Shown here one piece after another: positions 54,162 through 62,058 of a stretch of 64,000 nt of DNA (position 1 is its first letter; every line of letters starts with the position of its first letter). The translations under genes and the position numbers were made by a program. The notes under the pieces are model-generated. The model made no database searches. It saw nothing but the letters and a program-made list of their open reading frames with translations, and had not been told where the DNA came from. This DNA comes from Fictibacillus nanhaiensis (GTDB lineage Bacteria > Bacillota > Bacilli > Bacillales > Fictibacillaceae): assembly GCF_019801215.1 (NCBI RefSeq), contig NZ_JAHVJO010000002.1, positions 744,001 through 808,000 on the forward strand. Direction: 5' to 3'.

Positions 54162-54656
54162 ATGCTTTCATTTGAAGATAAAATTGCATTAATAGAAGAA
54201 AATTTTCCTGAATTGGAATTACATGAGGTATCTCTTGGCCGTGTTAATTTTCACTATGAAGGAAGTGTCCAAGATAAAAAAACAGTCGTCTACCATCTTC
54301 ACCCAAACGGAAACGGCTTTGTTTATGGAGGTCATCTTCCACAGAGCGTGAAAAACGATAAAGGATACGTGAACATCCGTGATTATGAAGCAGATGAACT
54401 GATCGCTCTAATTAAAGAGTCCATGGAATTCCTTTCAAAAACACATGGCTGGCAGCAGCCGAAAAAAGAACGTACCGATGATGGGGAACGTAAAGAAGAA
54501 CGCTGGTACAGTCACAGCCATGAGGAAATTCGTTTAGTTGGTGAAGACGGCATGTGGTTTATCTTTGATGAAGACGATGCACTAGAAGCAGCGTTTGAAA
54601 CATATGCAGAAGCAGAAGGATATTTAAAAGAATCTGGATTCCGAATCAGAAAATAA
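54162..54656 (+). CDS. Hypothetical protein, 164 residues
   Basis: Acidic cytosolic protein whose family I do not recognise. Two parts are visible. Residues 1-95 have strand-rich sequence (VSLGRVNFHYEGS, VVYHLHPNGNGFVYGGHL, GYVNIRDYEADELIALIKES), and residues 110-164 hold RWYSHSHEEIRLVGEDGMWF and DDALEAAFETYAEAEGYL. A charged linker (QPKKERTDDGERKEE) joins them. GGAGAG precedes the ATG. It is 16 nt before two small genes that end in ywbE and probably forms one operon with them. Confidence 0.7.
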   Translation: MLSFEDKIALIEENFPELELHEVSLGRVNFHYEGSVQDKKTVVYHLHPNGNGFVYGGHLPQSVKNDKGYVNIRDYEADELIALIKESMEFLSKTHGWQQPKKERTDDGERKEERWYSHSHEEIRLVGEDGMWFIFDEDDALEAAFETYAEAEGYLKESGFRIRK

Positions 54657-54672
54657 ATAGAGGTGATAGACG

Positions 54673-54849
54673 ATGGCAGAGGAGAAAAAGAAATTAACCT
54701 TTCAGGAAATTGCAAAGCAGCGCCTTGCTGAGAAAAAAGCACAGCAAGCTGGCGGAACGTTTAGTAAGGGGCCAGTAAAGTCAACAAAACAATTAAAAAA
54801 TCAACAAACGAAAAAAGCCAATAACCAGGCACGGAGAACAGGCGTATAA
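54673..54849 (+). CDS. Small basic hypothetical protein, 58 residues
   Basis: Very basic peptide starting MAEEKKKLTFQEIAKQRLAE and rich in Lys, Gln and Asn, ending RRTGV. A short helix may form at 9-25; the remainder looks disordered. It has a good AGAGGTGA ribosome site, and its TAA overlaps the ATG of ywbE (TAATG), so translation of the two is probably coupled. The composition suggests RNA or nucleic-acid binding, which is inference. No family name is recognised. Confidence 0.72.
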   Translation: MAEEKKKLTFQEIAKQRLAEKKAQQAGGTFSKGPVKSTKQLKNQQTKKANNQARRTGV

Positions 54850-55043
54850 TGCATCGTAAACGCTCTAATATCACACCTGGACTTCCCGTTAACGTTATCT
54901 TAAAAGCAGATCAGCGTTCAGGGAAGAAAACAAAAGGCATTGTTAAAGACATTCTCACCAACTCACCTAACCATCCTCATGGTATTAAAGTGAGGCTTCA
55001 AGACGGTCAGGTTGGCCGCGTTATAGATATACTTAGTGAATAA
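54849..55043 (+). CDS. ywbE: YwbE family protein (DUF2196)
   Basis: 64 residues, the compact DUF2196 protein found in many Firmicutes: NITPGLPVNVILKADQRSGK at the start, then TKGIVKDILTNSPNHPHGIK and VRLQDGQVGRVIDIL. The fold appears to be a small beta-barrel. The molecular role is unknown. It starts one base inside the preceding gene's stop codon. A terminator follows at 11 nt. Confidence 0.88.
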   Translation: MHRKRSNITPGLPVNVILKADQRSGKKTKGIVKDILTNSPNHPHGIKVRLQDGQVGRVIDILSE

Positions 55044-55053
55044 CCTCAAGGCG

Positions 55054-55084
55054 CGGTCTCCTATTAAACAGGAGACCGTTTTAC
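55054..55084 (+). terminator. Terminator after ywbE
   Basis: Arms CGGTCTCCT / AGGAGACCG then TTTTAC. Confidence 0.85.
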
Positions 55085-55141
55085 TTTTCCAGGAATAATA
55101 AAATAAGGCTGTTTTCGTAAACTCTGTTGTTTTTGAACGTA

Positions 55142-55335
55142 GTTAATTTCCGCTCCAGGTTGCTCGCTTTCCACGGGGCGTACGGTGAGCCTCCTGCGCT
55201 ATGCGCCACTAGGAGTCTCTCACCAGACCGCTCGTCCCGTAGTACAAGGAATGCTCCGGCAGCTATACATCGCACGAAGAAAATTTGAAGTAAAATTTTC
55301 GAGGAGTCTCACACCTTTCGCTTCAATCAACTTGC
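55142..55335. repeat. Bacillaceae-type structured intergenic repeat (about 190 bp)
   Basis: Begins near GTTAATTTCCGCTCCAGG and ends near CCTTTCGCTTCAATCAAC, with GCTCGCTTTCCACGGGGCG and GGTGAGCCTCCTGCG inside. These strings recall a dispersed, non-coding repeat seen in many Bacillus-group genomes. Internal inverted repeats (GGTGAG/CTCACC nested with CTCCT/AGGAG) predict a strong fold. The GC-rich composition contrasts with the AT-rich surroundings. It lies in a 405-bp gap between ywbE and adenine deaminase, which is otherwise empty. Confidence 0.72.
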
Positions 55336-55448
55336 ATATGATGAGAGAAAAAAGTTTCCAAAAGTAACAACCCTTAGAAAAAAGCCTAAAATAAAAACAA
55401 ACGAGGTTCGTATACTAAGTAAATCTACGCTTTGAAGGAGATTAAAAC

Positions 55449-57188
55449 ATGAATGGAGATCATCTTAAAAGACGGATTGATGTTAGTGCAAAAAGAGTGC
55501 CTGCTGATTTAGTGATCAAAAACGGAAAGATTATCGATGTATTCAATCTTGATATCATCGAAGGAGATGTAGCCATTATCGATGGGTACTTTGCCGGAAT
55601 CGGTGAATTTGAAGGTCAGAAAACGATTGATGCAGCCGGACGTTACATCTGTCCTGCTTTTATTGATGGCCACGTACATATAGAATCTTCAATGGTCACG
55701 CCCGCTGAATTCAGTAAGGTACTTCTTTCACATGGTGTAACAACAGTCATTACAGACCCTCATGAAATCGGAAATGTATCAGGAAAAGAAGGCATTTCAT
55801 TCATGTTAGAACAATCTGAAGGTTTGCACCTTGATGTTCGGGTTATGCTCCCTTCCTCCGTTCCGGCAACCCCATTCGAGAATGCAGGAGCTGTATTAAA
55901 AGCCGAAGACCTTGAATCTTTCTACAGCCATCCCCGTGTTCTAGGACTGGCTGAAGTCATGGATTACCCTGCTGTTCTTAACAAGGATGAAGATATGCTC
56001 AATAAAATCACCTCTGCGGCGAACCATCATTCCTACATTGACGGACACGCTGCAGGACTCAATAAGAACGGAATCAATGTGTATCGGTCTGCTCTGATTA
56101 CAACCGATCATGAATGTACGACAGCTGATGAAGCGTTAGAGCGAATCCGCCGGGGTATGTATGTATTAATCCGTGAGGGATCTGTAGCAAAAGATCTTAA
56201 AGCATTGATACAAGCAGTAACCCCCTCAAATGCTCGGCGCTTCTTATTTTGTACAGATGACAAGCATCTTGATGACCTTGTATCAGAAGGCAGTGTGGAT
56301 CACAACGTAAGACTTTCGATCTCAGAAGGAATCTCACCGCTTCAGGCAATTCAGATGGCCTCTTTAAATGCTGCGGAATGTTATGGGCTGCGTGAAAAAG
56401 GAGCTATATCACCAGGATATAAAGCAGATTTTCTTTTATTGGATGATTTAAAAAATGTTAAAATTGCAGAGGTATTTGTGGATGGAAGATCAGTAGCATC
56501 TGACGGAAAGTACACAGGACAAACGGATGCCGCTTCTTCTCTTCCCCAAACATTAAAAAGATCCGTTAACATTCATCAAGTAAAAAAGTTAGAACTAGCC
56601 ATAGAAATAAATAACGGAGAAAACGTTCATGTAATCGAGCTCATTCCAAACAAGCTTGTCACAAATAAGAGAGTACTCCGTGTTAAAGCCGAAAACGGGG
56701 AGTTCGTTCCGTCACCTGCTGACGACCTATTAAAAATGGCTGTCGTTGAAAGACATAACCAAACCGGGAATATCGGCCTTGGGGTTGTAAAAGGGTTGTT
56801 ATTAAAATCCGGCGCAATTGCTTCAACCGTTGCTCATGATTCCCACAATCTTGTTGTTGCAGGAACAAATGATAACGATATGCTCACGGCTATTGAGGCG
56901 ATAAACGGCATGCAGGGCGGTTATGTCGTCGTAAAGGACGGAAACATACTCGCATCCGTTCCGCTCCCCATCTCAGGATTAATGGCAGACCGTCCGTTCG
57001 AACAAGTAAACGATGAGATCATTACATTAAAAACCAAGCTGAAAGAACTAGGCTTTCATGGAGATTTTGACCCGTTCTTAACTCTATCCTTCCTAACTCT
57101 CCCTGTCATTCCGGAGATAAAGCTAACCGACTTAGGACTTTTTGATTTCAAAACCTTTCAGCATATCCCTGTAAAAGCGGATGAATAA
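55449..57188 (+). CDS. adeC: Adenine deaminase
   Basis: Converts adenine to hypoxanthine in purine salvage; 579 residues, as for Bacillus AdeC. Metal-dependent amidohydrolase: CPAFIDGHVHIESSMVTPAE (HxH ligands, about 70-90), HEIGN, DGHAAGLN (about 200), TTDHECT, and the late metal ligand FCTDDKHLDDL (about 276). The C-terminal domain includes VAHDSHNLVVAGTNDNDM. The ribosome site is GGAG nine bases before the ATG. It is the only gene after the repeat and is convergent with the lia operon. Confidence 0.95.
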   Translation: MNGDHLKRRIDVSAKRVPADLVIKNGKIIDVFNLDIIEGDVAIIDGYFAGIGEFEGQKTIDAAGRYICPAFIDGHVHIESSMVTPAEFSKVLLSHGVTTVITDPHEIGNVSGKEGISFMLEQSEGLHLDVRVMLPSSVPATPFENAGAVLKAEDLESFYSHPRVLGLAEVMDYPAVLNKDEDMLNKITSAANHHSYIDGHAAGLNKNGINVYRSALITTDHECTTADEALERIRRGMYVLIREGSVAKDLKALIQAVTPSNARRFLFCTDDKHLDDLVSEGSVDHNVRLSISEGISPLQAIQMASLNAAECYGLREKGAISPGYKADFLLLDDLKNVKIAEVFVDGRSVASDGKYTGQTDAASSLPQTLKRSVNIHQVKKLELAIEINNGENVHVIELIPNKLVTNKRVLRVKAENGEFVPSPADDLLKMAVVERHNQTGNIGLGVVKGLLLKSGAIASTVAHDSHNLVVAGTNDNDMLTAIEAINGMQGGYVVVKDGNILASVPLPISGLMADRPFEQVNDEIITLKTKLKELGFHGDFDPFLTLSFLTLPVIPEIKLTDLGLFDFKTFQHIPVKADE

Positions 57189-57203
57189 TCGTTCGCTACT
57201 ATT

Positions 57204-57833
57204 TTACACGAGCGAGTGATTAAACGCATAGATTACAGCTTGAGTTCGGTCTTGCACTTCAAGCTTGCTCAAAATATTACTCACATGAACTTTTACCGTT
57301 TTTAACGAAATGAACAGTTCATCTGCGATTTCCTGATTCGCTTTTCCTTTAGTCATCAATAACAAAATTTCCGTCTCTCGCGCAGTTAGCTCTTCATGCA
57401 GCTCGCGCGTTTTCTTTTGCCTCATCTTGCTCATCATCTTACCCGTGACTTCTGGTTCAAGTACAGATCTGCCATGAAACGTATCACGGACAGCTTGTGC
57501 GATGTCACTGGCTTTAGAGGTTTTTAGCATATAGCTAACTGCCCCTGCCTCTAATGCTGGATAGACTTTTTCATCATCTAAAAAACTAGTCACCACAATG
57601 ATTCTCGCATCTGGCCAGGATTCTGTAATACGGCGTGTTGCTTCAATGCCATCCATTTCATCCATCACTAGGTCCATCAAGATAATATCCGGTTTAAGCG
57701 CTAAAGCACGCTCTACCGCTATTTTTCCATTTTCCGCTTCACCTGTTACTTCGATATCCGGCTGCGCGGAAAGATAGGCCGAAACCCCAATTCGAACCAT
57801 TTCATGATCATCGACTAACAATACTTTTATCAT
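57204..57833 (-). CDS. liaR: LiaR response regulator (NarL/LuxR type)
   Basis: Output regulator of the cell-envelope stress system, 209 residues. Receiver domain with acidic pocket [10 protein letters not shown], phospho-Asp in IILMDLVMD (about 54), and Lys in MLKTSKA. The LuxR-type HTH is [20 protein letters not shown] followed by [20 protein letters not shown]. It overlaps liaS by 4 bp (ATGA). Last gene of the liaIH-FSR operon; no clear terminator is seen before the convergent adeC stop. Confidence 0.93.
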   Translation of the reverse strand: MIKVLLVDDHEMVRIGVSAYLSAQPDIEVTGEAENGKIAVERALALKPDIILMDLVMDEMDGIEATRRITESWPDARIIVVTSFLDDEKVYPALEAGAVSYMLKTSKASDIAQAVRDTFHGRSVLEPEVTGKMMSKMRQKKTRELHEELTARETEILLLMTKGKANQEIADELFISLKTVKVHVSNILSKLEVQDRTQAVIYAFNHSLV

Positions 57834-58870
57834 GCTTTTTCCTCTCCCGCCGATAAAATCGGAACCTTCACTTCAAGACGTGTTCCTTCGCCTGGCAAAC
57901 TCACAATCTTAAGATTACCGCCTATTTCGGCAGCCCGCTCCTGCATGTTCCGCAGACCATATGAGCCTGTTTTTTCTTGATCCAACCTAAATCCGACACC
58001 ATCATCTTCAATGCGTAAAATGATAAGATCATCTCGCTGGACAAGCAAGATTTGAGCTTTGTTTGCCTGTGCATGTCTAAGAATATTTGATATCGATTCT
58101 TGCAGAATCCGAAACAGATGATCCTCTACACCTTTATCAAGAGGAATCGTTTCAATCTTCCACTTCAGATCGATAGGTACTTTCTGCAACAGCTCTTGTA
58201 AAAGTTCTTCCATTCCTTTTTGCAGAGACTTTCCGTTTAAAGCTGCCGGACGCAAATGCAACAGCAGAGCACGCATTTCTAGCTGAGTTTGATGAATCAT
58301 TTCTTCAACTAGCTTTAATTGCTTTGATTCCCTTGTCTCCGATTCTGTTCGTCCTTCATTGACGGCAGACATAATCATGCTTGCAGCAAAAAGCTGTTGA
58401 GAAACAGAATCATGAAGTTCTCTTGCCAGCCGATTTCTTTCTTGAGAAATGATATCTTGGATACGTTTTTCCTGATCTACCGCTTTTTCAGTAGCCATTT
58501 TTTGAGACTGCCTTATCTTCTCACTTAACTGCTGTTGAATACCTTCCATGCGTTTCACAATTGCCTTTAATTCAAGGCTGCTCACTTCTTTCATATCCAC
58601 TTGCCTGCCATCCTCAATAGACTTCAGCGTACGTTGGATGAGGTTCAATTGTTTACGGGACGTAATGCCTGTATTTAAGCCGTAGAAAGCTCCTGAAATG
58701 AATACTAAAAATGGGATAACAAAGGCTATCGGAAAGTCTAATAACCTCTCTTTCAGCAAAAAGGACCAGTCTTCGATAGGAAATAAAAAATATACAATTG
58801 ACCCTAAAAGGAGAGATACTCCAAATGCCAAAAAGAGGCTTGAGAGCATATGGCGCAAAACGGTACTCAT
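57830..58870 (-). CDS. liaS: LiaS sensor histidine kinase
   Basis: Membrane kinase of 346 residues with two helices in the first 70 residues and a short external loop, as in intramembrane-sensing kinases. The HisKA_3 phosphoacceptor is His153 or near in [20 protein letters not shown]. The ATP-binding domain has [14 protein letters not shown] (N box), [10 protein letters not shown] (G1) and [17 protein letters not shown] (G2). It is preceded by the inhibitor liaF (ATGA overlap) and followed by liaR. Confidence 0.92.
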   Translation of the reverse strand: MSTVLRHMLSSLFLAFGVSLLLGSIVYFLFPIEDWSFLLKERLLDFPIAFVIPFLVFISGAFYGLNTGITSRKQLNLIQRTLKSIEDGRQVDMKEVSSLELKAIVKRMEGIQQQLSEKIRQSQKMATEKAVDQEKRIQDIISQERNRLARELHDSVSQQLFAASMIMSAVNEGRTESETRESKQLKLVEEMIHQTQLEMRALLLHLRPAALNGKSLQKGMEELLQELLQKVPIDLKWKIETIPLDKGVEDHLFRILQESISNILRHAQANKAQILLVQRDDLIILRIEDDGVGFRLDQEKTGSYGLRNMQERAAEIGGNLKIVSLPGEGTRLEVKVPILSAGEEKA

Positions 58871-59598
58871 ACCCGCTTCACCTCCAAACTTCCAGCAATT
58901 AAACTCGTTACGATTTTTACTTTTTTCTCACATTCCACATAATCTTTTGTTCGATAGGAAACGACTTTATTAAACATCTTCGGATCATGCTGATCAAAAA
59001 TCATTGTATTTCCCGCAAGTACAGAATGATTTACAGCTACCTCTATTTCATACGGGATATGAATGGAAAGATTCCCTATAAGACCACGAATAAAAATAAC
59101 CGATTCCCCCACCGGCAAAAGGGTTTGACTGAGATCAATAATCGTGTCGCCTACTGGGCACTGAATGTTGATGTCGCTCCATTCATAAACATGATCAGGC
59201 GTTTGCTGTGTACCAAATCCTATATTTTTTAAAAGAGGTTCTTTTGTATAGATGTTTTCATTTGTGGTCATGATTGTGTGCTCAAGTCTTGGTGAGATAA
59301 GTATTGGATTTTGCTTTGATTGATAAAATTTCACAATGATATAGAGAATAACGGCAACAAGTAAAAATTTAAAAGCAAATAAATTCAATATATTGATTAA
59401 TAATATGAACAATCCTAGCCAAAACATTAACTTTCCTGAGCGTCTTGGCATTCTTTTACGTCCGAAATAAATAAGAACTCCACAGAACAAAAGGGTGAAC
59501 ACGATATTTTCTCCGTTAAATACCGCTTCTAATAGCAGCAGCACACCTGCTATTAAAAGCAGCCAGCTCATTAATTCATTCTGTTTTTTAATCGGCAT
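58867..59598 (-). CDS. liaF: LiaF, negative regulator of LiaRS
   Basis: Membrane protein that holds LiaS inactive until envelope stress. 243 residues, near the B. subtilis length of 241. About four helices lie in the first 90 residues, and a C-terminal cytosolic or surface domain of DUF2154 type holds DTIIDLSQTLLPVGESVIFI and GLIGNLSIHIPYEIEVAVNH. Start at 59598 (GGAG nine bases upstream) is preferred to the ATG at 59604. It is separated from liaH by a terminator and a 79-bp gap. Confidence 0.9.
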   Translation of the reverse strand: MPIKKQNELMSWLLLIAGVLLLLEAVFNGENIVFTLLFCGVLIYFGRKRMPRRSGKLMFWLGLFILLINILNLFAFKFLLVAVILYIIVKFYQSKQNPILISPRLEHTIMTTNENIYTKEPLLKNIGFGTQQTPDHVYEWSDINIQCPVGDTIIDLSQTLLPVGESVIFIRGLIGNLSIHIPYEIEVAVNHSVLAGNTMIFDQHDPKMFNKVVSYRTKDYVECEKKVKIVTSLIAGSLEVKRV

Positions 59599-59633
59599 CT
59601 GCATTCACTCCTCTCTGTCTGAAACGATCTAAA

Positions 59634-59656
59634 AAGGCGCATGGTGGTTGCGCCTT
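59634..59656 (-). terminator. Attenuating terminator between liaH and liaF
   Basis: Arms AAGGCGCA / TGCGCCTT (59634-59641, 59649-59656) followed on the minus strand by TTTTTAG. It would allow abundant liaIH mRNA and low read-through into the regulator genes, as described for the Bacillus lia locus. Confidence 0.8.
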
Positions 59657-59683
59657 GTCTTATTTATCGTATCACATCTTCAT

Positions 59684-60328
59684 TTATACGGAAGTAGATG
59701 AATCTTGTTTTTTCCAATCTTTTTCTAATTTCGCGAGTTTTGATTCCATTGAACTCGCAAAATAGTGCTCATTTACTTTTTGTTCAAGACGGTCCATATA
59801 CTGTTCTAACTCTTCAAATCGAAAAACTGACTTTTTAAGAGGACCCTCTGATCCTAAAATGCGGTCCATTTTTTGATGAGCTCTTGCTACATTTTCACGG
59901 CCCATTAATTCCATTCTCTTAATCTGCATATCCTTTAGTTTATGCTTCATTTGCTCATATTTTTGTTCCATCTCAGCAAGATCCTTTTCAGCTTGTGCTG
60001 TTGATTCTTTTAACTGATTTGCTCGTGTTTCATGCTGCGCTTTCTCTTGAATGGCAAATTGATAAAGCTCTTGTTCGTTCACTTGCTGTGCCAATTCAGC
60101 CTGGTGGGCCCGTTTTACAGCCTTTTCTTCCGCTTCTTTTACTTCACGGCGGAACTGATCCAATAACAATTGCTGGCGTTCCACAAGCTTCCTTGTTTTA
60201 TTTACTTCTTGCTCGCATTGTCTTAAATACTGATTTAGTAGACTAAGTGGATTTTTATCCTCTTTTTGATCAAGAAGTTCGTGAACATCAGCCGTAATGG
60301 TGTTTTTGATTCGTTCAAATACATTCAT
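59684..60328 (-). CDS. liaH: LiaH, PspA/IM30-family membrane-stress protein
   Basis: 214-residue coiled-coil protein (B. subtilis LiaH has 225). It forms oligomers that protect the membrane during cell-wall antibiotic stress. Long heptad coiled coils cover about 25-145 (KTRKLVERQQLLLDQFRREV, EMEQKYEQMKHKLKDMQIKR). The start MNVFERIKNTITADVHELLD contains the amphipathic helix region. It is the main product of the operon together with LiaI. Confidence 0.9.
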   Translation of the reverse strand: MNVFERIKNTITADVHELLDQKEDKNPLSLLNQYLRQCEQEVNKTRKLVERQQLLLDQFRREVKEAEEKAVKRAHQAELAQQVNEQELYQFAIQEKAQHETRANQLKESTAQAEKDLAEMEQKYEQMKHKLKDMQIKRMELMGRENVARAHQKMDRILGSEGPLKKSVFRFEELEQYMDRLEQKVNEHYFASSMESKLAKLEKDWKKQDSSTSV

Positions 60329-60352
60329 TTTTCTTAGCTCCTTTTTCTTTAA

Positions 60353-60703
60353 TTAACTGTTTTTCAGTTTTGTCCATTCATTTTCAAAATTGGTAAAAGG
60401 ATCACTGTCCATTTGCTGTTCAGTAGACTCCCCTTTTTCATTCCACTTTTTGTACACGATATAAAGAACATAAATCGCCACAGCTCCTAATATGGCAGGA
60501 ATGTTGGCAACCGACACACACAGCCCTATTACTGAAAGTGCACCCCACCAAAATTTCTTGCGGCCTGTTTCAGCTGTGGTACATTTTTTAAATGCGTAAT
60601 ACATGACAGCAAGCCCGATTGCGAGTCCAACCATTGGACCTAAGTTTGCCATCAGCACGATAGCTGCAATTCCTCCAACAACAAGTAAGCCTAATTTTTT
60701 CAT
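60353..60703 (-). CDS. liaI: LiaI-like membrane anchor protein
   Basis: 116 residues, three hydrophobic segments (about 4-17, 20-38 and 50-78), a basic linker and an acidic-aromatic C-terminus with DSDPFTNFENEWTKLK, resembling the end of B. subtilis LiaI. LiaI recruits LiaH to the membrane. The start at 60703 has AAAGGAGGAAG; a 14-residue extension to 60745 has no site. It heads the operon, 24 nt before liaH. The identity as LiaI rests on position and the C-terminal pattern more than on close similarity. Confidence 0.75.
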   Translation of the reverse strand: MKKLGLLVVGGIAAIVLMANLGPMVGLAIGLAVMYYAFKKCTTAETGRKKFWWGALSVIGLCVSVANIPAILGAVAIYVLYIVYKKWNEKGESTEQQMDSDPFTNFENEWTKLKNS

Positions 60704-60796
60704 AAAAGCTTCCTCCTTTCGTATCTTTAGCTTACCTCCTCGCAAAGAAACTCAAAACTGTCCGTAGCAGTATTTTCCAATAAGACTTCAGGCGTA

Positions 60797-60828
60797 GAGG
60801 GGGGACAGACCCGGGTCTGTCCCCCTAC
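60797..60828. repeat. 26-bp perfect palindrome upstream of liaI
   Basis: GGGGGACAGACCC (60800-60812) meets its exact reverse complement (60813-60825) with no loop. It lies about 95 bp upstream of the liaI start codon. GGGGACAGACCC-type strings recur in many Bacillaceae intergenic regions. Confidence 0.75.
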
Positions 60829-60887
60829 AATTACATAACAGCTATTTTGTGCTTTTCAGGTGGACAACCTCTTCTTTTATTGCAAAA

Positions 60888-60911
60888 AAAAAGACAGCAT
60901 GATCGCTGTCT
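60888..60911 (-). terminator. Terminator of the Nudix gene 60945-61424
   Basis: Arms AGACAGC / GCTGTCT (60892-60898, 60905-60911), followed on the minus strand by a run of nine T. Confidence 0.85.
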
Positions 60912-60944
60912 CTCACCATATACCCATTTACTTTTCCAATCGGC

Positions 60945-61424
60945 TTATGCATTTTGGAGATCATTTACAAAAAAATAATCGGATTGCATTGAACCTGTCA
61001 TAAGCTTGTTTTTTACCACTTCAGGGTAAAGCTCGTATTCATTCAACTTTTTTAAAGGAACCCACTTAAACACCAGTCTTTCGGCTTCCTCAACCGTAAA
61101 TTCTTTCCCCTCATAATATGGCAAGGGTTGTTTAGATTCTATCGAAAAGTATAGTCCAACTTCATGAAATTGCTTATTATTATATGTAAAAAAATTATCG
61201 ACTGTCCATAGATGGTTAACTGGCTCAACACCTATGGCCAACTCTTCTTGCATTTCACGTTTTAAGCTTGACCTTGCATCTTCTCCAAGCTTCACTCTTC
61301 CTCCTGGCAATGACCAGTGTGTTTCCATTTTTGATCGGTGAATTAATACATGATTGTTTTGGATAAAGATTCCTGCTACACGGTAATTAAAAACCTGATG
61401 TTCCACATGAAACACTACATCCAC
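60945..61424 (-). CDS. Nudix hydrolase
   Basis: 159 residues. The Nudix box is GGRVKLGEDARSSLKREMQE continuing EELAIGV (about 43-68). The lead-in VLIHRSKMETHWSLPGG and the late FKWVPLKKLNEYELYPEVVK fit the common MutT-like bacterial group, substrate unspecified. The start is a GTG at 61424 with GGGGGGA eight bases upstream. It is divergent from the glutathione peroxidase gene. Confidence 0.84.
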   Translation of the reverse strand: MDVVFHVEHQVFNYRVAGIFIQNNHVLIHRSKMETHWSLPGGRVKLGEDARSSLKREMQEELAIGVEPVNHLWTVDNFFTYNNKQFHEVGLYFSIESKQPLPYYEGKEFTVEEAERLVFKWVPLKKLNEYELYPEVVKNKLMTGSMQSDYFFVNDLQNA

Positions 61425-61534
61425 TGTTCCATCCCCCCTCTCAATATCCTTATTCTACCATCAAGAGCATTTTCCATGAAAGCTTTTGCATTTACCGTTA
61501 AAATAAGAGAAATGAAACAAAAGGAGCGGTTGAG

Positions 61535-62011
61535 ATGACCATATACGATTTTCCTGTTCAATCTATTAAAGGCGAGGAAACCAACCTAGAAGCTTATAAA
61601 GGTGACGTTGTTCTAATCGTCAATACTGCAAGTAAGTGTGGATTTACTCCACAATATCAAGGGCTTCAATCACTATATGAATCTAACAAAGAAAAAGGTT
61701 TTACAGTGCTTGGGTTTCCATGTAATCAATTTGGTGCACAAGAGCCTGGAACAAGCGACGAAATCTTAGAGTTTTGCGAGTTAAACTACGGAGTTAGCTT
61801 CCCGTTGTTCGGGAAAGTGAACGTTAATGGAGAAGATGCACATCCATTATTTAAATATCTATCTTCTGAAGCACCAGGTATTTTAGGTTCAAAAGCGATT
61901 AAATGGAACTTTACAAAGTTCTTGATTGATCGTGACGGGAATGTAGTAAACCGGTTTGCTCCAACAGATAAACCTGAAACAATTGAAAAGCATATCCAAA
62001 AAATATTATAA
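61535..62011 (+). CDS. bsaA: Glutathione peroxidase-like thiol peroxidase (BsaA)
   Basis: 158-residue reductant-dependent peroxidase. Catalytic triad-like residues: Cys in [16 protein letters not shown] (about 35), Gln in [13 protein letters not shown] (about 69), and Trp in [13 protein letters not shown] (about 122). In Bacillus such proteins use thioredoxin or bacillithiol-type reductants rather than glutathione, which is family knowledge. RBS AAAGGAG. Followed by a bidirectional terminator. Confidence 0.9.
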   Translation: MTIYDFPVQSIKGEETNLEAYKGDVVLIVNTASKCGFTPQYQGLQSLYESNKEKGFTVLGFPCNQFGAQEPGTSDEILEFCELNYGVSFPLFGKVNVNGEDAHPLFKYLSSEAPGILGSKAIKWNFTKFLIDRDGNVVNRFAPTDKPETIEKHIQKIL

Positions 62012-62012
62012 G

Positions 62013-62054
62013 AAAAAAGATGTTCAAAGGATTTCTCCTTGAACATCTTTTTTA
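62013..62054. terminator. Bidirectional terminator bsaA / YjiH-like gene
   Basis: Arms around AAAAAAGATGTTCAAAGGA and TCCTTGAACATCTTTTTT, between convergent stop codons. Confidence 0.88.
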
Positions 62055-62058
62055 ATTT

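Noticed and set aside
55081-55367. Short ORFs on both strands
   Set aside because: They lie within the structured repeat and have no ribosome sites or protein-like features.
57204-58870. DesK/DesR pair controlling the desaturase at 48737
   Set aside because: The linked liaF, liaH and liaI genes identify the pair as LiaS/LiaR; the desaturase is 8 kb away on its own.
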